DNA of 44,358 bases from Lachnospiraceae bacterium (GTDB taxonomy: Bacteria > Bacillota_A > Clostridia > Lachnospirales > Lachnospiraceae), in contig JAGAUD010000028.1 in NCBI GenBank assembly GCA_017620975.1, positions 1 to 44,358 of the forward strand, written 5' to 3'. The notes under the pieces are model-generated. The model worked only from the letters and a program-made list of their open reading frames with translations. It did not search any database and was not told where the DNA came from. Positions 8,733 through 18,677 of this stretch are shown here, piece by piece (position 1 is the first letter of the stretch; every line of letters starts with the position of its first letter). The position numbers and the translations under genes are program-made.

Positions 8733-9965
8733 CTATTTATATTTTTTCAGTAGAATACTGGCGTTATGTCCTCCAAAGCCAAGCGAATTGCTGAGTGCAT
8801 AAGGCACTTCCTCCTCGCGGCTTGTCTTACAATAATCCAGATCCATCTCTTCTTCCGATTCCTGATAGCCTACAGTCCTGTGAATAAAGCCTTCTTCAAT
8901 TTCTTTCACACAGGTTACAAATTCTACTGCACCTGCAGCTCCCAGCAAATGTCCCACCATAGACTTGGTAGAATTGATGCGAAGCTTATACGCATGCTCT
9001 CCAAAGGCCAGCTTGATCGCCTTAGTCTCGAACAGATCATTATGATGCGTACTGGTTCCGTGCGCATTAATATAAGTAATTTCTTCCGGCTTTACGCCAC
9101 CATCTGCCATGGCATTCTGCATGGCCCTGGCTGCTCCTGATCCATCCTCTGCGGGCGAAGTGATGTGGTAAGCGTCAGAAGAACAGCCATATCCCACAAC
9201 TTCCGCATAAATTTTAGCGCCTCTCTTCAAAGCATGCTCCAATTCTTCCAGTACCACAATACCGGCGCCTTCTCCCATAACAAATCCGTTTCTGTCTTTG
9301 TCAAAGGGAATGGAGACACGTTCAGGATCTTCACTGAAAGAAAGCGCTGTCAGCGCTGAAAATCCTGCAATACCGATAGGACAGATAGAACTTTCGGTAC
9401 CCCCTGCTATCATCACATCTGCATCCCCGTACTGAATCGTGCGATAAGCTTCCCCGATAGAATGAGTTCCGGTAGCACAGGCAGTTACGACGTTGAGACT
9501 CTTTCCTTTCAAGCCATATGCAATACTGACATTACCGGCTGCCATATTAGAAATCATTAAAGGCACCAGCATGGGAGCAACCCTGCCGGGTCCCTTTTCT
9601 TTTAATCTGTCATGTTCTCTTTCCATTGCCTGGAGACTGCCGATTCCGCTTCCTACATTACAGCCTACCATGTAAGGATCTTCTGCCTCCATATCAAGAC
9701 CTGCATCCTTTATGGCTTCTCCTGTTGCTGCAACTGCAAACTGACAGAACTGCTCCATTCTGCGGGCTGCCTTTTTATCCATGTACTGTGCCGGATCAAA
9801 ATCCTTTACTTCTGCAGCCAGTTTGCAGCGATAATCAGCGGTATCAAAATAAGTGATCGGGGCAAAACCAATCTTTTCTTCCTTAATGCCCTTCCAGAAT
9901 TCTTCTACATTGTTTCCGATGGGGGTAACTGCACCCAAACCTGTTACAACAACTCGTCTCTTCAT
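8733..9965 (-). CDS. fabF: Beta-ketoacyl-ACP synthase II
   Basis: A 410-residue elongation condensing enzyme. The catalytic triad is complete: Cys163 in [13 protein letters not shown], His302 in [12 protein letters not shown] and His339 in [12 protein letters not shown]. The N-terminus [15 protein letters not shown] and the C-terminal [11 protein letters not shown] are typical. It extends acyl-ACP with malonyl-ACP made by FabD. No FabB or FabA homologue is present, so unsaturated fatty acids, if made, need another route. AAAGGT lies six bases before the ATG. Confidence 0.95.
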   Translation of the reverse strand: MKRRVVVTGLGAVTPIGNNVEEFWKGIKEEKIGFAPITYFDTADYRCKLAAEVKDFDPAQYMDKKAARRMEQFCQFAVAATGEAIKDAGLDMEAEDPYMVGCNVGSGIGSLQAMEREHDRLKEKGPGRVAPMLVPLMISNMAAGNVSIAYGLKGKSLNVVTACATGTHSIGEAYRTIQYGDADVMIAGGTESSICPIGIAGFSALTALSFSEDPERVSIPFDKDRNGFVMGEGAGIVVLEELEHALKRGAKIYAEVVGYGCSSDAYHITSPAEDGSGAARAMQNAMADGGVKPEEITYINAHGTSTHHNDLFETKAIKLAFGEHAYKLRINSTKSMVGHLLGAAGAVEFVTCVKEIEEGFIHRTVGYQESEEEMDLDYCKTSREEEVPYALSNSLGFGGHNASILLKKYK

Positions 9966-9995
9966 GCTTCTACCTTTCCTTTATCAGACTTTTCG

Positions 9996-10736
9996 TCACA
10001 TCACCATACCGCCATCCACATGAATGACCTGGCCGGTAATATAATCCGCATTCTTTCCTGCCAGAAAAAGTACCAGATTGGCTACATCCTGAGCTGAACC
10101 CATTTTTCCCAGCGGAATCAGATTTTTTAGATTATCCTTGACGTTATCTGATAATACATTTGTCATCTCTGTCTCTATAAAGCCGGGTGCTACAGCATTG
10201 ACACATATATTGCGGCTTGCTAACTCTCTTGCTACGCTTTTGGTCAAGCCTATAAGACCTGCCTTGGAAGCTGAATAGTTGCTCTGACCTGCATTTCCCA
10301 TAACACCGCTGACAGAAGAAATGTTAATAATCTTACCATATCTCTGTTTTAAGAAGGCTTTGGACAAATGGCGGATCATATTAAAGGCACCTTTCAAATT
10401 GGTATCCAGGACTGCGTCATAGTCCTGTTCGGACATGCGCATGATCAGGTTATCACGGGTAATGCCTGCATTGTTTACAAGGATATCTACTTTTCCATAT
10501 TTACCCAGAACGTCTTTCACCATCTGAGCGCTTGCTTCAAAATCTGCCACATTACACTGTATCGCTTCTGCATTACCGCCCTCTGCTTCAATACTCTCCA
10601 CTACTTCTTCAGCTCTTTCTCTGGAGCCATTATAGTTCACGATGACAGTCGCACCGTTTCGTGCCAGTGTCAGCGCAATTTCTCTTCCGATTCCTCTACC
10701 TGCGCCCGTCACCAGCGCTACTTTGCCTGTCAACAT
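9996..10736 (-). CDS. fabG: 3-oxoacyl-ACP reductase
   Basis: A 246-residue short-chain dehydrogenase that reduces 3-oxoacyl-ACP with NADPH. The cofactor motif [12 protein letters not shown] is at the N-terminus and NNAG is near residue 88. The catalytic residues are Ser141 in INISSVSG, Tyr154 and Lys158 in SNYSASKAG. The C-terminal [14 protein letters not shown] is characteristic of FabG. The start overlaps the end of fabD by seven bases, and GGAGG lies inside the fabD 3' end. Confidence 0.95.
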   Translation of the reverse strand: MLTGKVALVTGAGRGIGREIALTLARNGATVIVNYNGSRERAEEVVESIEAEGGNAEAIQCNVADFEASAQMVKDVLGKYGKVDILVNNAGITRDNLIMRMSEQDYDAVLDTNLKGAFNMIRHLSKAFLKQRYGKIINISSVSGVMGNAGQSNYSASKAGLIGLTKSVARELASRNICVNAVAPGFIETEMTNVLSDNVKDNLKNLIPLGKMGSAQDVANLVLFLAGKNADYITGQVIHVDGGMVM

Positions 10737-11677
10737 GATAATTCCTCCACTACACGATCCAAATCTGCCAGTTTGTCTACATTCAGTACTTTGACATCCC
10801 TGCTGATCTTACGGATAAATGCACTCAGCGTCTTTCCGGGACCAATTTCCACAAAAGTATCAACACCATCTGCAATCATCCGCTCTATGCTTTGCCAGAA
10901 ACGAACAGAACTGGAAACCTGTTTCTCCAACAACTCCCTTATTACAGTTTCCTGAGAACCGTCTTTTGCAGAGTCCTCTGCCACATAGTCAGCTGTCACG
11001 TTACTTAAATAAGGAATAGACGGTGCGTAGATCGTCGTTGCGTCCAGCTCTGTGCGCAGCTTTGCACCAGCCTCTTTTAACAAGGCAGAATGGAACGGTC
11101 CGCTGACCTTAAGGGGAACACAGCGTCTTGCACCTTTTTCGGCAAGTACTGCTGCAGCCTTATTCACTGCACCTTCTTCACCTGTAATGACGATCTGCCC
11201 CGGGCAATTATAATTTGCTATGGAAACAATCCCTTCCGTCCGGCTGCACACCTCTTCTATTACAGAGGGTTCCAAGCCCAGCACCGCAGTCATGGCACCG
11301 CCTGTGGGATAAGCTTCCTGCATATAAATACCACGCTTACGGATGACACGGAACAGATCTGCCGTTTCCATAACACCGCTGACAGCCAGTGCACCATACT
11401 CGCCAAGGCTTAAGCCCGCACATACATCAGCCTTGATGCCCTTTGCATCAAGCACCTTCCAGATAGCCACTTCAGTTGCCAGCATCGCGATCTGGGTATA
11501 TTCTGTTACATTCAGCTGTTCATTCTCCTCAAACACCAGCTTATTCATATCAAGGCCGCTAACTTCTCCTGCCAGGTCAAATATCTCTTTTGCCTGGGGG
11601 AAAGCATCATAGAAATCCTTTCCCATACCCACATACTGGGCACCCTGTCCCGGGAAAACAAATGCTGTCTTGCTCAT
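10730..11677 (-). CDS. fabD: Malonyl-CoA:ACP transacylase
   Basis: A 315-residue acyltransferase that loads malonate from malonyl-CoA onto ACP. It has the N-terminal [16 protein letters not shown], the nucleophile Ser90 in [10 protein letters not shown] and the catalytic His196 in [10 protein letters not shown]. The GxSxG-Q arrangement is complete and the length is typical. AAGGAG precedes the ATG by seven bases. The last codons overlap fabG, which indicates coupled translation. Confidence 0.95.
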   Translation of the reverse strand: MSKTAFVFPGQGAQYVGMGKDFYDAFPQAKEIFDLAGEVSGLDMNKLVFEENEQLNVTEYTQIAMLATEVAIWKVLDAKGIKADVCAGLSLGEYGALAVSGVMETADLFRVIRKRGIYMQEAYPTGGAMTAVLGLEPSVIEEVCSRTEGIVSIANYNCPGQIVITGEEGAVNKAAAVLAEKGARRCVPLKVSGPFHSALLKEAGAKLRTELDATTIYAPSIPYLSNVTADYVAEDSAKDGSQETVIRELLEKQVSSSVRFWQSIERMIADGVDTFVEIGPGKTLSAFIRKISRDVKVLNVDKLADLDRVVEELSC

Positions 11678-11688
11678 CGTGTATCTCC

Positions 11689-12612
11689 TTATCTTTGAAG
11701 CAGTTTCCTGCCCTGCCCCACGATATCCTGAATGATCTCTTCACAGGACTCTACATTCTTGATCAAACCTGCAATCTGACCTGCCATCAGCGTTCCGTCA
11801 GTTACATCGCCTTCTATCACTGCTTTTCTTAAAGAACCAAGGGTCAGCTTCTCAAGTTCCATGAAGTCGGCGCCTTCTTTTTCCAGACGAAGGTATTCTC
11901 TGGTCATCTTATTGCGCAAACAACGAACCGGATGACCGGTAGATAAACCGGTAACTGTAGAATCAATATCTTTCGCTTTCACGATCTGCTGCTTATAGTT
12001 ATCATGTACGATAGACTCTTTCGCTACCACGAACCGGGTACCGACCTGTACCCCTTCTGCACCCAGCATGAAAGCTGCTGCAAAACCTCTTCCGTCTCCG
12101 ATACCGCCTGCTGCGATGACCGGAATGGACACCGCATCTACTACCTGAGGTACCAATGCCATAGTTGTGGTAGAGCCAATATGACCGCCGCTTTCCATGC
12201 CCTCTGCTACTACAGCATCTGCTCCGGCGCGCTCCATCATCTTGGCCATGGCAACACTGGCCACAACAGGAATGACTTTGACACCTGCCTGCTTCCAGAG
12301 CTCCATATACTTAACCGGATTACCGGCGCCGGTGGTGACTACCTTAACACCTTCCTCCACCACAATCTTAGCCACTTCCTCCGCATTGGGATTCAACAGC
12401 ATGATATTGACGCCAAAAGGCTTATCGGTCAGTTCCTTACAGCGGCGGATCTCTTCGCGAACGACTTCGGCCGGTGCAGAAGCTGCACCGATCAGTCCCA
12501 GGCCGCCGGCATTGGACACTGCCGCGGCCAGATGATGCTCTGCCACCCAGGCCATGCCGCCCTGTATAATAGGATACTCTGTTCCTAAAATTTCTGTAAT
12601 TCTCGTTTTCAT
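11689..12612 (-). CDS. fabK: Enoyl-ACP reductase II (flavin-dependent)
   Basis: A 307-residue FMN TIM-barrel enzyme that performs the last step of each elongation cycle with NAD(P)H. Motifs are YPIIQGGMAWVAEHHLAAAV, GGLGLIGAAS, PFGVNIMLLNP, VAEGMESGGHIG (with the conserved His), IPVIAAGGI and GVQVGTRFVVAKES, all of the canonical FabK type. No FabI is encoded here. Its ATG overlaps the acpP stop codon by one base (TAATG), so it is translated in step with ACP. A longer relative is encoded further down the operon. Confidence 0.95.
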   Translation of the reverse strand: MKTRITEILGTEYPIIQGGMAWVAEHHLAAAVSNAGGLGLIGAASAPAEVVREEIRRCKELTDKPFGVNIMLLNPNAEEVAKIVVEEGVKVVTTGAGNPVKYMELWKQAGVKVIPVVASVAMAKMMERAGADAVVAEGMESGGHIGSTTTMALVPQVVDAVSIPVIAAGGIGDGRGFAAAFMLGAEGVQVGTRFVVAKESIVHDNYKQQIVKAKDIDSTVTGLSTGHPVRCLRNKMTREYLRLEKEGADFMELEKLTLGSLRKAVIEGDVTDGTLMAGQIAGLIKNVESCEEIIQDIVGQGRKLLQR

Positions 12613-12845
12613 TAAACGTTCACACCTTTATCCTGCAGATAGTTAATTACTGCGCCAACTGTAGTCAGATTTTCTACTTCCTCAGAAGGAATCTGTACAC
12701 CATACTCCTCTTCCAAAGCCATTACCAGTTCAAACAGATCCAGAGAATCTACATCCAGGTCATCTTTAAAACTGGTCTCTTCTGTAACCACCAAATTGTC
12801 TAATCCTAACTGCTCTTCAATAATTTCTTTAATTCTCTCTAACAT
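12612..12845 (-). CDS. acpP: Acyl carrier protein
   Basis: A 77-residue acidic four-helix protein. The phosphopantetheine attachment site is Ser34 in [19 protein letters not shown]. It carries growing acyl chains through all enzymes of this operon. It is the promoter-proximal gene; its start has AAAGGA about ten bases upstream. The 46 bases before the start contain the FabT-type palindrome, and the promoter lies just beyond. Confidence 0.96.
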   Translation of the reverse strand: MLERIKEIIEEQLGLDNLVVTEETSFKDDLDVDSLDLFELVMALEEEYGVQIPSEEVENLTTVGAVINYLQDKGVNV

Positions 12846-12890
12846 AATTTCATTTCCTTTCTCATCAATAAATTATTTTGTCTTTCAAAT

Positions 12891-12907
12891 ATTTTGATTA
12901 TCAAACT
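12891..12907. promoter_or_regulatory. FabT-type operator upstream of acpP
   Basis: The palindrome TTTGATTATCAAA is at 12893-12905, within ATTTTGATTATCAAACT. This nearly matches the consensus ANTTTGATTATCAAATT reported for FabT in streptococci. It lies just downstream of the minus-10 box, at about +4 to +20 of the expected transcript, where a bound repressor would block RNA polymerase. A further half site, ATTTGAAAG on the minus strand, is adjacent. The last gene of the operon encodes a FabT-like MarR protein. Confidence 0.85.
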
Positions 12908-12917
12908 ACTAATGTGT

Positions 12918-12946
12918 ACTATACCTTATATTCCAGATAATGTCAA
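12918..12946 (-). promoter_or_regulatory. Sigma-A promoter of the fatty-acid operon
   Basis: On the minus strand a perfect TTGACA (12941-12946) is followed after 17 bases by TATAGT (12918-12923). Transcription should begin near 12911 and read acpP and all the genes to fabT. The minus-35 box is about 27 bases past the stop codon of the AraC gene, with no obvious terminator between them. Confidence 0.88.
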
Positions 12947-12974
12947 TACATTTTTAGCAGGCGCCAGGAAAAGG

Positions 12975-13796
12975 CTAGTGGTAAACTTTTTCCCCCTGCC
13001 TGCGATATTCACCGGGCGTCATCCCCATTTTCTTTCGAAACACATACATAAAGTACTCCACGGAACTGTAGCCCGAAATATAAGACACTTCTTTTACCGG
13101 CATATCCGATGCCACCAATAGACTGCAGGCATATTTCAACCTCAGGGTATTGAGATATTCATTGAAAGTACATCCAATCTGATTTTTAAACAGCTGCCCC
13201 AGATAATTGGTGGAAAAGGATAACTGCTCAGCCAGTTCCTCCAGAGTTATCTTTTCCAGAAAATGCTCATTCATATAAGCAATGGCCTGCTGAATCGGCA
13301 ACGGTGCGATATGCATCTTATCAGCTGATGATTTTCTTATCATGGCAATCACGATTTCCGTTATGATATTTTTAATGATCAGATTGTGGAAAGGAAGCTT
13401 TCTGTCAGTTTCCTGTGTCAGTTCCTTTATTCTCTGTATGATCCTTCCTGCCTCTTCCTCGGGAAAGCGACAGTGAAATTTATTATAATCAAGGAACTGC
13501 GTCATCTCCTGATCCAACAGACTTTTATTAAAATGGATACTGTAAAGTTTCACATCTGTCAATGCAGTCAGGCTATGAAAATCATAGTAACACATCATAT
13601 AGGCATCTCCTGACTCAACGATGTACCTGTTTCCGTTATAAATATGCTCTGCACTGCCGGAAACAATAATTTCAAATTCCAGGAACTCGTGCCAGTGCAT
13701 AGGAAATTTTGTTCCTGCTGAAATAAAGCGTTCATACAGAATAAAACCGTATTCATCGGTAACATCCAGTTCATATTTCATCTGATTTACAATCAA
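12975..13796 (-). CDS. AraC family transcriptional regulator
   Basis: A 273-residue regulator: cupin-like sensor domain (residues about 15-100; FPMHWHEFLEFEIIVSGS and NGNRYIVESGDAYMM) and AraC/XylS helix-turn-helix pair (about 170-268; ITLEELAEQLSFSTNYLGQL, then SYISGYSSVEYFMYVFRKK and MTPGEYRR). The ligand is unknown. The start is uncertain: TTG at 13796 or the ATG five codons later, neither with a good binding site. It begins only 16 bases after the ATPase gene, so both may share a transcript. Its end is close to the fab promoter but there is no evidence that it regulates it. Confidence 0.82.
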   Translation of the reverse strand: MIVNQMKYELDVTDEYGFILYERFISAGTKFPMHWHEFLEFEIIVSGSAEHIYNGNRYIVESGDAYMMCYYDFHSLTALTDVKLYSIHFNKSLLDQEMTQFLDYNKFHCRFPEEEAGRIIQRIKELTQETDRKLPFHNLIIKNIITEIVIAMIRKSSADKMHIAPLPIQQAIAYMNEHFLEKITLEELAEQLSFSTNYLGQLFKNQIGCTFNEYLNTLRLKYACSLLVASDMPVKEVSYISGYSSVEYFMYVFRKKMGMTPGEYRRQGEKVYH

Positions 13797-13812
13797 CTCT
13801 TTAAAGTACTAA

Positions 13813-15480
13813 CTATAACCTCTCACGCAACACTTCTATCTTACAGCTATGCTTCTTACTTTCTTTATCATAAGCAATACCCACAGCAAGAATTCTTCCT
13901 GTATACCTGCGTTCTTCACCAAGCTTTGGCTCAAACTTAAGGGCGTACTGTCTATCTTTAATCTGCTGAATCGCTTCTTCTGCGGTATGATTCACCTTCA
14001 ATTCCAGAATCATGCCATCCACAGATGTATCCGGTTCCGGATAAAAAATAAAATCGACATAACCTACACCGGCTTTATCCTGCCGTTCCACGCAATAGCA
14101 ATCTCTTGCAGCAAAATAAACCAGATTCACAACAGCTGTCAAATCAGCTTCATTGCTGTAACTCAGTAACGGAGTCTCTGTATTATGTGCATACTCCAGT
14201 ATCTTCGTCATAACATCTGTATCATTTGCCCAAGTAGCCTTCAGCATCTTCTCAGATTCCCTTGCCAAACGATAGATATATCCAAGGGACTGTTCTTTCT
14301 GCAGCATATCGGAAAACTTATCCATCAATTCCCTGTTAGGAATAGAAACATAGCCATTCTCACAACTCAAAAAACCATAAACCACCATTGCAGAAAAAAT
14401 TTCATCACGAGTCGTAAGGTTCATAGACGTAGCCGCATATTCACGAACCTTTGCAGGAACCGCTATTCCTGAAATCATCAGCGCCAGATCATCACGCACC
14501 GCATCTACATTATGCTCAATATAATAGAATATCTCATCATAAGGTCCGGCACTGGTCCAATAATTGCCCAGATTATTATTAATAAGAGAAAATGTTACAG
14601 ACCGCGGATTGTATACTCGTTCACCTGAACTCGTATGATATCCGTCATACCACTCTCTCAATCCCTCACGTGTCACTTCCTGATTTTGGGTCAATGCCTG
14701 ATACTTGGCAAATATCTTATCAACTTCAGATTCTGTAAAACCGAAATATTCGCTGTATTTCTCTTCCGATACCATAGTGTACTCACAGAACATGTTCAGT
14801 TCTGAGCCACTTGAGTATTTTGCGATCGGAAGAATTCCTGTCATATAAGCAAGCTCTACGTAAGGCTGATCCTTTAACAGACTACTCAAAAACTCAACGT
14901 AGGCTACTTTATCATCCTCTGTCACATATTTCCTGTGAAAAATATAATCCCATTCATCCAGTACGAAAATAAATTGTACATCTTCTTCCCACTCATAAAT
15001 ATTGTTAAATGCGTCCCACACAGCTGTATCCGAATCGATATCTGCCTCCGGAAAAGCCTTTTGCAGATCGTTCAGAATCCTCTGCTTTATCCTTGCAATG
15101 TACTGGGCATAAGTTTTACACCCATCAGGTATCTCATTAAACGCAATATATATCACATTATGTTGATTCAAATGACTTTCAAAGCGCTCATTGCTGCCAA
15201 TCTTCAACTTTTCAAAAATCTTACGACTGTCTCTCCCTTTCCCAAAAAAGGACGCAATCATACTGGCCATTACTGTTTTTCCGAAACGGCGAGGGCGTGT
15301 AATACAGATATATTTATTATCTTTACCAACACCTTCACTACTCTGTACCGCAATCTGCTCATCTGCCTCAACCAGAGGAATCAATTCTTCCAGCATCGCA
15401 GTTTTATCAACAAAATATGTGGAGTGAGCCACATCTTTATAAATCATATGCGGCTTCTTGCTGTTCAGATATGCACCCAT
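13813..15480 (-). CDS. PF09820-type ATPase with C-terminal PD-(D/E)XK nuclease-like domain
   Basis: A 555-residue protein of a family found in many copies in gut Clostridia and Bacteroidetes. The N-terminal ATPase module has a Walker A-like RPRRFGKT (Lys68) and Walker B FIFVLDEWDYIF (Asp175, Glu176). The C-terminal part carries the PD-(D/E)XK-like residues Asp476 (GYVDFIFYP) and Glu493-Leu-Lys495 (ILELKVN). Function is not established; the DEWD motif and nuclease fold suggest DNA or nucleotide handling, perhaps defence. GGAAGGAG precedes the ATG. A deleted relative lies at 25942-26195, and a protein of a different ATPase family ends at 707. Confidence 0.85.
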   Translation of the reverse strand: MGAYLNSKKPHMIYKDVAHSTYFVDKTAMLEELIPLVEADEQIAVQSSEGVGKDNKYICITRPRRFGKTVMASMIASFFGKGRDSRKIFEKLKIGSNERFESHLNQHNVIYIAFNEIPDGCKTYAQYIARIKQRILNDLQKAFPEADIDSDTAVWDAFNNIYEWEEDVQFIFVLDEWDYIFHRKYVTEDDKVAYVEFLSSLLKDQPYVELAYMTGILPIAKYSSGSELNMFCEYTMVSEEKYSEYFGFTESEVDKIFAKYQALTQNQEVTREGLREWYDGYHTSSGERVYNPRSVTFSLINNNLGNYWTSAGPYDEIFYYIEHNVDAVRDDLALMISGIAVPAKVREYAATSMNLTTRDEIFSAMVVYGFLSCENGYVSIPNRELMDKFSDMLQKEQSLGYIYRLARESEKMLKATWANDTDVMTKILEYAHNTETPLLSYSNEADLTAVVNLVYFAARDCYCVERQDKAGVGYVDFIFYPEPDTSVDGMILELKVNHTAEEAIQQIKDRQYALKFEPKLGEERRYTGRILAVGIAYDKESKKHSCKIEVLRERL

Positions 15481-15886
15481 TTACACACACTCCTTCCTAA
15501 TTCTTCATCAAGCGGATATTCGCAACCCGCGAATTCAACTCTATTGAATTTTGCTACTTGCTCATAATCTCATTTTTGAAGTGCTTTGTTTCTTTCAGTT
15601 TAACACAGAGGATATTAATTAGCAAGTTGGTTTTTCCTTCTCCTCAAATCGTTGATTTTCTTAATTATACCCCTTATTATTAAAATATACAAAACCTTCT
15701 TTTGACTTGTATAATTACAGTGTGAGAGCTAAGGGTAGAAAAAAGCTGAAATCTGATTTTCTATAGATATCTGCTTAAATTAATGACACTGACTGACAGA
15801 ATACGCGCAGAAGGATGCAACCAAAAGTATCTTCAATGCTTTGCCAATGGCGCGGTGTGAACTGTTCACAATACAAGAAGGCCACT
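15481..15886. other. Non-coding gap with a candidate promoter for the ATPase gene
   Basis: This AT-rich stretch of about 400 bases has no convincing gene. On the minus strand TTGTAT (15687-15692) and TATAAT (15664-15669) are separated by 17 bases and could drive the ATPase gene at 15480, leaving a leader of about 175 bases. A 25-codon frame at 15783-15860 starts just before the broken GH2 gene; I could not match it to a family. Confidence 0.4.
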
Positions 15887-17512
15887 ATGGATTGGAAAAT
15901 AGCATATGCACACCATGATGTATGCAGCCACAAACACTTATGTACCATTGCCGACGTGGAGACATCGGGCTTTGAAATTCTCCCCGCAAGCGTACCGGGG
16001 AATTTCGAACTGGACTTAATGAAAGCCGGCAAAATCGAAGATTTATACTTTTCCATCAACACCTGAACGCCCAGCGCTTGGAAGATGTTCACGTCTGGTA
16101 TTATACGGTCGTGACGATCACAAATCCCAATCAATACCTTCACTTTGTAGGAATCGATACCTTTGCAGACATCTATGTTAACGGAAACCTGTGCGCTTCC
16201 ACCGACAATATGTACCTGCCCTGCGATGTGACAGCCGACTGGAAGATGGGAGAAAATGAGGTTGTTGTACATATCAGGCCCACTGTCCTGGAAGCCCTCA
16301 AGTTTACCTCGCCGGCAGCCTGCAATGCCCAGAAATACAGCTATCCTTCTCTTTATGTCCGCAAGGCTCCGCACATGTTCGGTTGGGATATCATGCCCAG
16401 AATCGTGTCTGCAGGGATTTGGAAAGAGGTACAGCTTCTGGAAAGAAAAGCAGATGAGATTAAAGAAGTCTACTTTGTAACAAATAAAATCATCACAGAT
16501 CCTGCATTATCCGGAAGTGATATAACCGGCAGCAATGCGTCCGGCAAGGGCATTCAGGCTTCTATACGTGTGTATCTTAGCACGAACTTAAGCAGTTCCT
16601 TTGCTACAGATTATACGGTAAAAATAGAGGGACACTGTGGTGAAAGCTACTTTATAAAAGAAGACAGACTTTGGCACAATACCCACCCCCTCGGTTTTAC
16701 CATTGATAACTGTAAGATTTGGTGGCCTAAAAATGCCGGAGAACCCAGTCTCTACGACACTACTGTTACGCTCTTAAAAAAAGGGGAAATATGTGATATT
16801 TACCACTTAAAAGCAGGCGTCCGGACAGTCGAACTGGACCTGACAGACAGTACGGATAAGGATGGAAACGGCGAGTTCTGTTTCAAAGTAAACGGAAAGA
16901 AAATCTTCGTTCTGGGCACCAACCGGGTTCCGCTGGATGCCTTCCATTCTAACGACAGTAACCGTCTGCCGCAGGCACTTTCTCTCGTAACCATGCTTCT
17001 CTTGCCCTTTGGGCAGGTGATAACGAATGCGATCAGGCACACAGCTGGAGTGGTTTTAAACGTGATCCCAACCGCAACAGATTTCAGACGCCATCGTAGA
17101 TTACTATTATGTAAAAAAGCTTGCTTACCACTATATCAAGCGTTCCCAGGAGCCTGTCTGCCTGATGTTTGATGAACCCGAGAACGGTCAGATTGCCCTG
17201 ACAGGAGTGAATGATCTGCCCCGAAATGCTGCTGTCACTTACACTGTAACGAAGCTGTCCGGCACACCTGATACCAGCAAAACCGTGCTGTCCGGCCGCG
17301 CTCTTGTAGCAGCAGATTCTGCACAGAAAATAGCCTGCATCCCCATTGCCGATGGAGAAAAAGCATTCTATCTAATCGAATGGGAATGCAATGGACAACG
17401 CTATAAAAACCACTATTTTACCAACATTATCGACATCGATTACCACTCTTACCTGGGCGCTTTAAAGCAGTGCGGAATGGATGAATTCGAGGGATTTGAA
17501 GAGGGATTTTAA
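15887..17512 (+). pseudogene. GH2 beta-mannosidase-like gene, broken by frameshifts and deletions
   Basis: Four frame segments together read as a GH2 beta-mannosidase. Segment A (from ATG 15887, with AAGG before it) has SGFEILPASVPGNFELDLM and stops at 16064. Segment B (about 16060-16990, another frame) has AQRLEDVHVWYY, IDTFADIYVNGN, FGWDIMPRIVSAGIWKEV and GKKIFVLGTNRVPLDAFHS. Segment C (about 16995-17086) has LALWAGDNECDQAHSWSGFK. Segment D (17087-17512) has YYYVKKLAYHYIKRSQEPV and a C-terminal beta domain. Compared with an intact enzyme of about 820 residues, roughly 50 codons are missing between B and C and about 300 between C and D. The missing part includes the catalytic acid and nucleophile region, so the product is inactive. 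The next gene starts directly after its stop. Confidence 0.88.
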
Positions 17513-18627
17513 ATGATTGGATTTGATATCGGGGGCACAAAATGTGCCGTATCTATTGGTCGTGAAATGGATGGAGAACTTAAGATTCTGGCAAAGAAAA
17601 GTATCCCGACAGACCACAAAATATCTCCTTATGAAATGATAGACAGGATGTGCAGTCTGGCAGATGAAATGATGACCGAAATGCTATCTGAAACGCCTGA
17701 ACAAACAGACAGTATTACAGACAAAATTGCAGACAGTATCGGAATCAGCTGCGGTGGTCCCTTAGACTCCCGTTCCGGAGTCATCCTTTCCCCGCCCAAT
17801 CTGCCGGGCTGGGATGATGTGCTCATTGCAGAATATCTGGAAAAACGCTACCATACAAGAGCTTATCTGCAAAATGATGCCAATGCCTGTGCTGTGGCAG
17901 AATGGCTGTACGGCGCCGGTAAAGGATGTCAGAATATGATCTTCCTGACCTTCGGCACCGGCATGGGTGCCGGTCTGATTTTGAATGGGCAGCTCTATGC
18001 CGGAACCAATGACAATGCCGGTGAAATCGGTCATGTGCGCATGCAGGATTTCGGGCCGGTAGGCTTCGGAAAATCAGGATCTTTCGAGGGCTTCTGCTCC
18101 GGCAGCGGCCTCGCCCAGACCGGCCGGATGATGGCTCGTGAGAAGCTGCAGATGGGCAAAAAAGTATCGTATTGCGCGAATCTGGCTGAGCTGAATCAAA
18201 TCACCGCAAAGTCTATTGCAGAATACGCCAACCAGGGTCATGAAGATGCTCTGGCAGTCTATCAGGTATGCGGCAAAATGCTTGGGTACGGCCTGTCTAT
18301 TCTGATTGATGTTCTGAATCCGGAACGCATTGTACTGGGCAGTATCTTCCAGAGAAGCGGTCACCTGCTAAGGACTTCCATGCAAACCTTCTCATCGGTC
18401 TCTCCACCTCCGGCAATTCCAAAAATGTGGTGAATGCCATAGAAGCGGGTCGCTGCCTGGGCATTAAGACGATTTCTCTTACAGGTCAGAAAGAGAGCCG
18501 GATGTCCGAACTTTCAGACGTGACAATACAGGTTCCGGCAACCGAAACTTATAAAGTACAAGAGTATCATCTGCCGGTATATCACTATTTGTGTGCAGAG
18601 GTGGAAAAAGTGATGTTCCCTGAATAA
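17513..18627 (+). pseudogene. ROK-family sugar kinase joined out of frame to a SIS-domain protein tail
   Basis: The first part (to about 18378) is a ROK kinase: ATP site GFDIGGTKCAV, substrate region SPPNLPGWDDV, catalytic LQNDANACAVAEW and GTGMGAGLILNGQ. It lacks the CxCGxxGC zinc motif and instead has GPVGFGKSGSFEGFCSGSG, which may be normal for this subgroup. After IVLGSIFQRSGHLLR the ROK similarity stops. In another frame (18385-18627) the sequence is the end of a SIS sugar-phosphate isomerase-like protein: LIGLSTSGNSKNVVNAIE, ISLTGQKESRMSELSD and VPATETYKVQEYHLPVYH. A deletion appears to have removed the kinase C-terminus and the SIS N-terminus. A truncated 306-residue kinase could still be made, but I expect it to be inactive. 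Confidence 0.8.
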
Positions 18628-18633
18628 CAGACA

Positions 18634-18677
18634 GCACAACTGCCGAATTATTTCTGCAGTTGTGCCTTATTCTTTTT
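18634..18677 (+). terminator. Rho-independent terminator after the ROK/SIS remnant
   Basis: A perfect 10-bp stem, GCACAACTGC with GCAGTTGTGC, has a 12-base loop and is followed by CTTATTCTTTTT. It lies seven bases after the stop codon of the SIS remnant and probably ended the original GH2-ROK-SIS operon. Confidence 0.85.

Noticed and set aside
7777..8802. Long plus-strand open frame (341 codons) opposite accDA, fabZ and fabF
   Set aside because: It lies antisense to three well-supported fab genes, has no family motif, unusual composition (many Cys, His, Phe) and no binding site. It is a shadow of the real frames.
15783..15860. Small gene of 25 codons before the GH2 remnant
   Set aside because: There is no binding site, no recognisable family, and a better GH2 start with a binding site exists at 15887.
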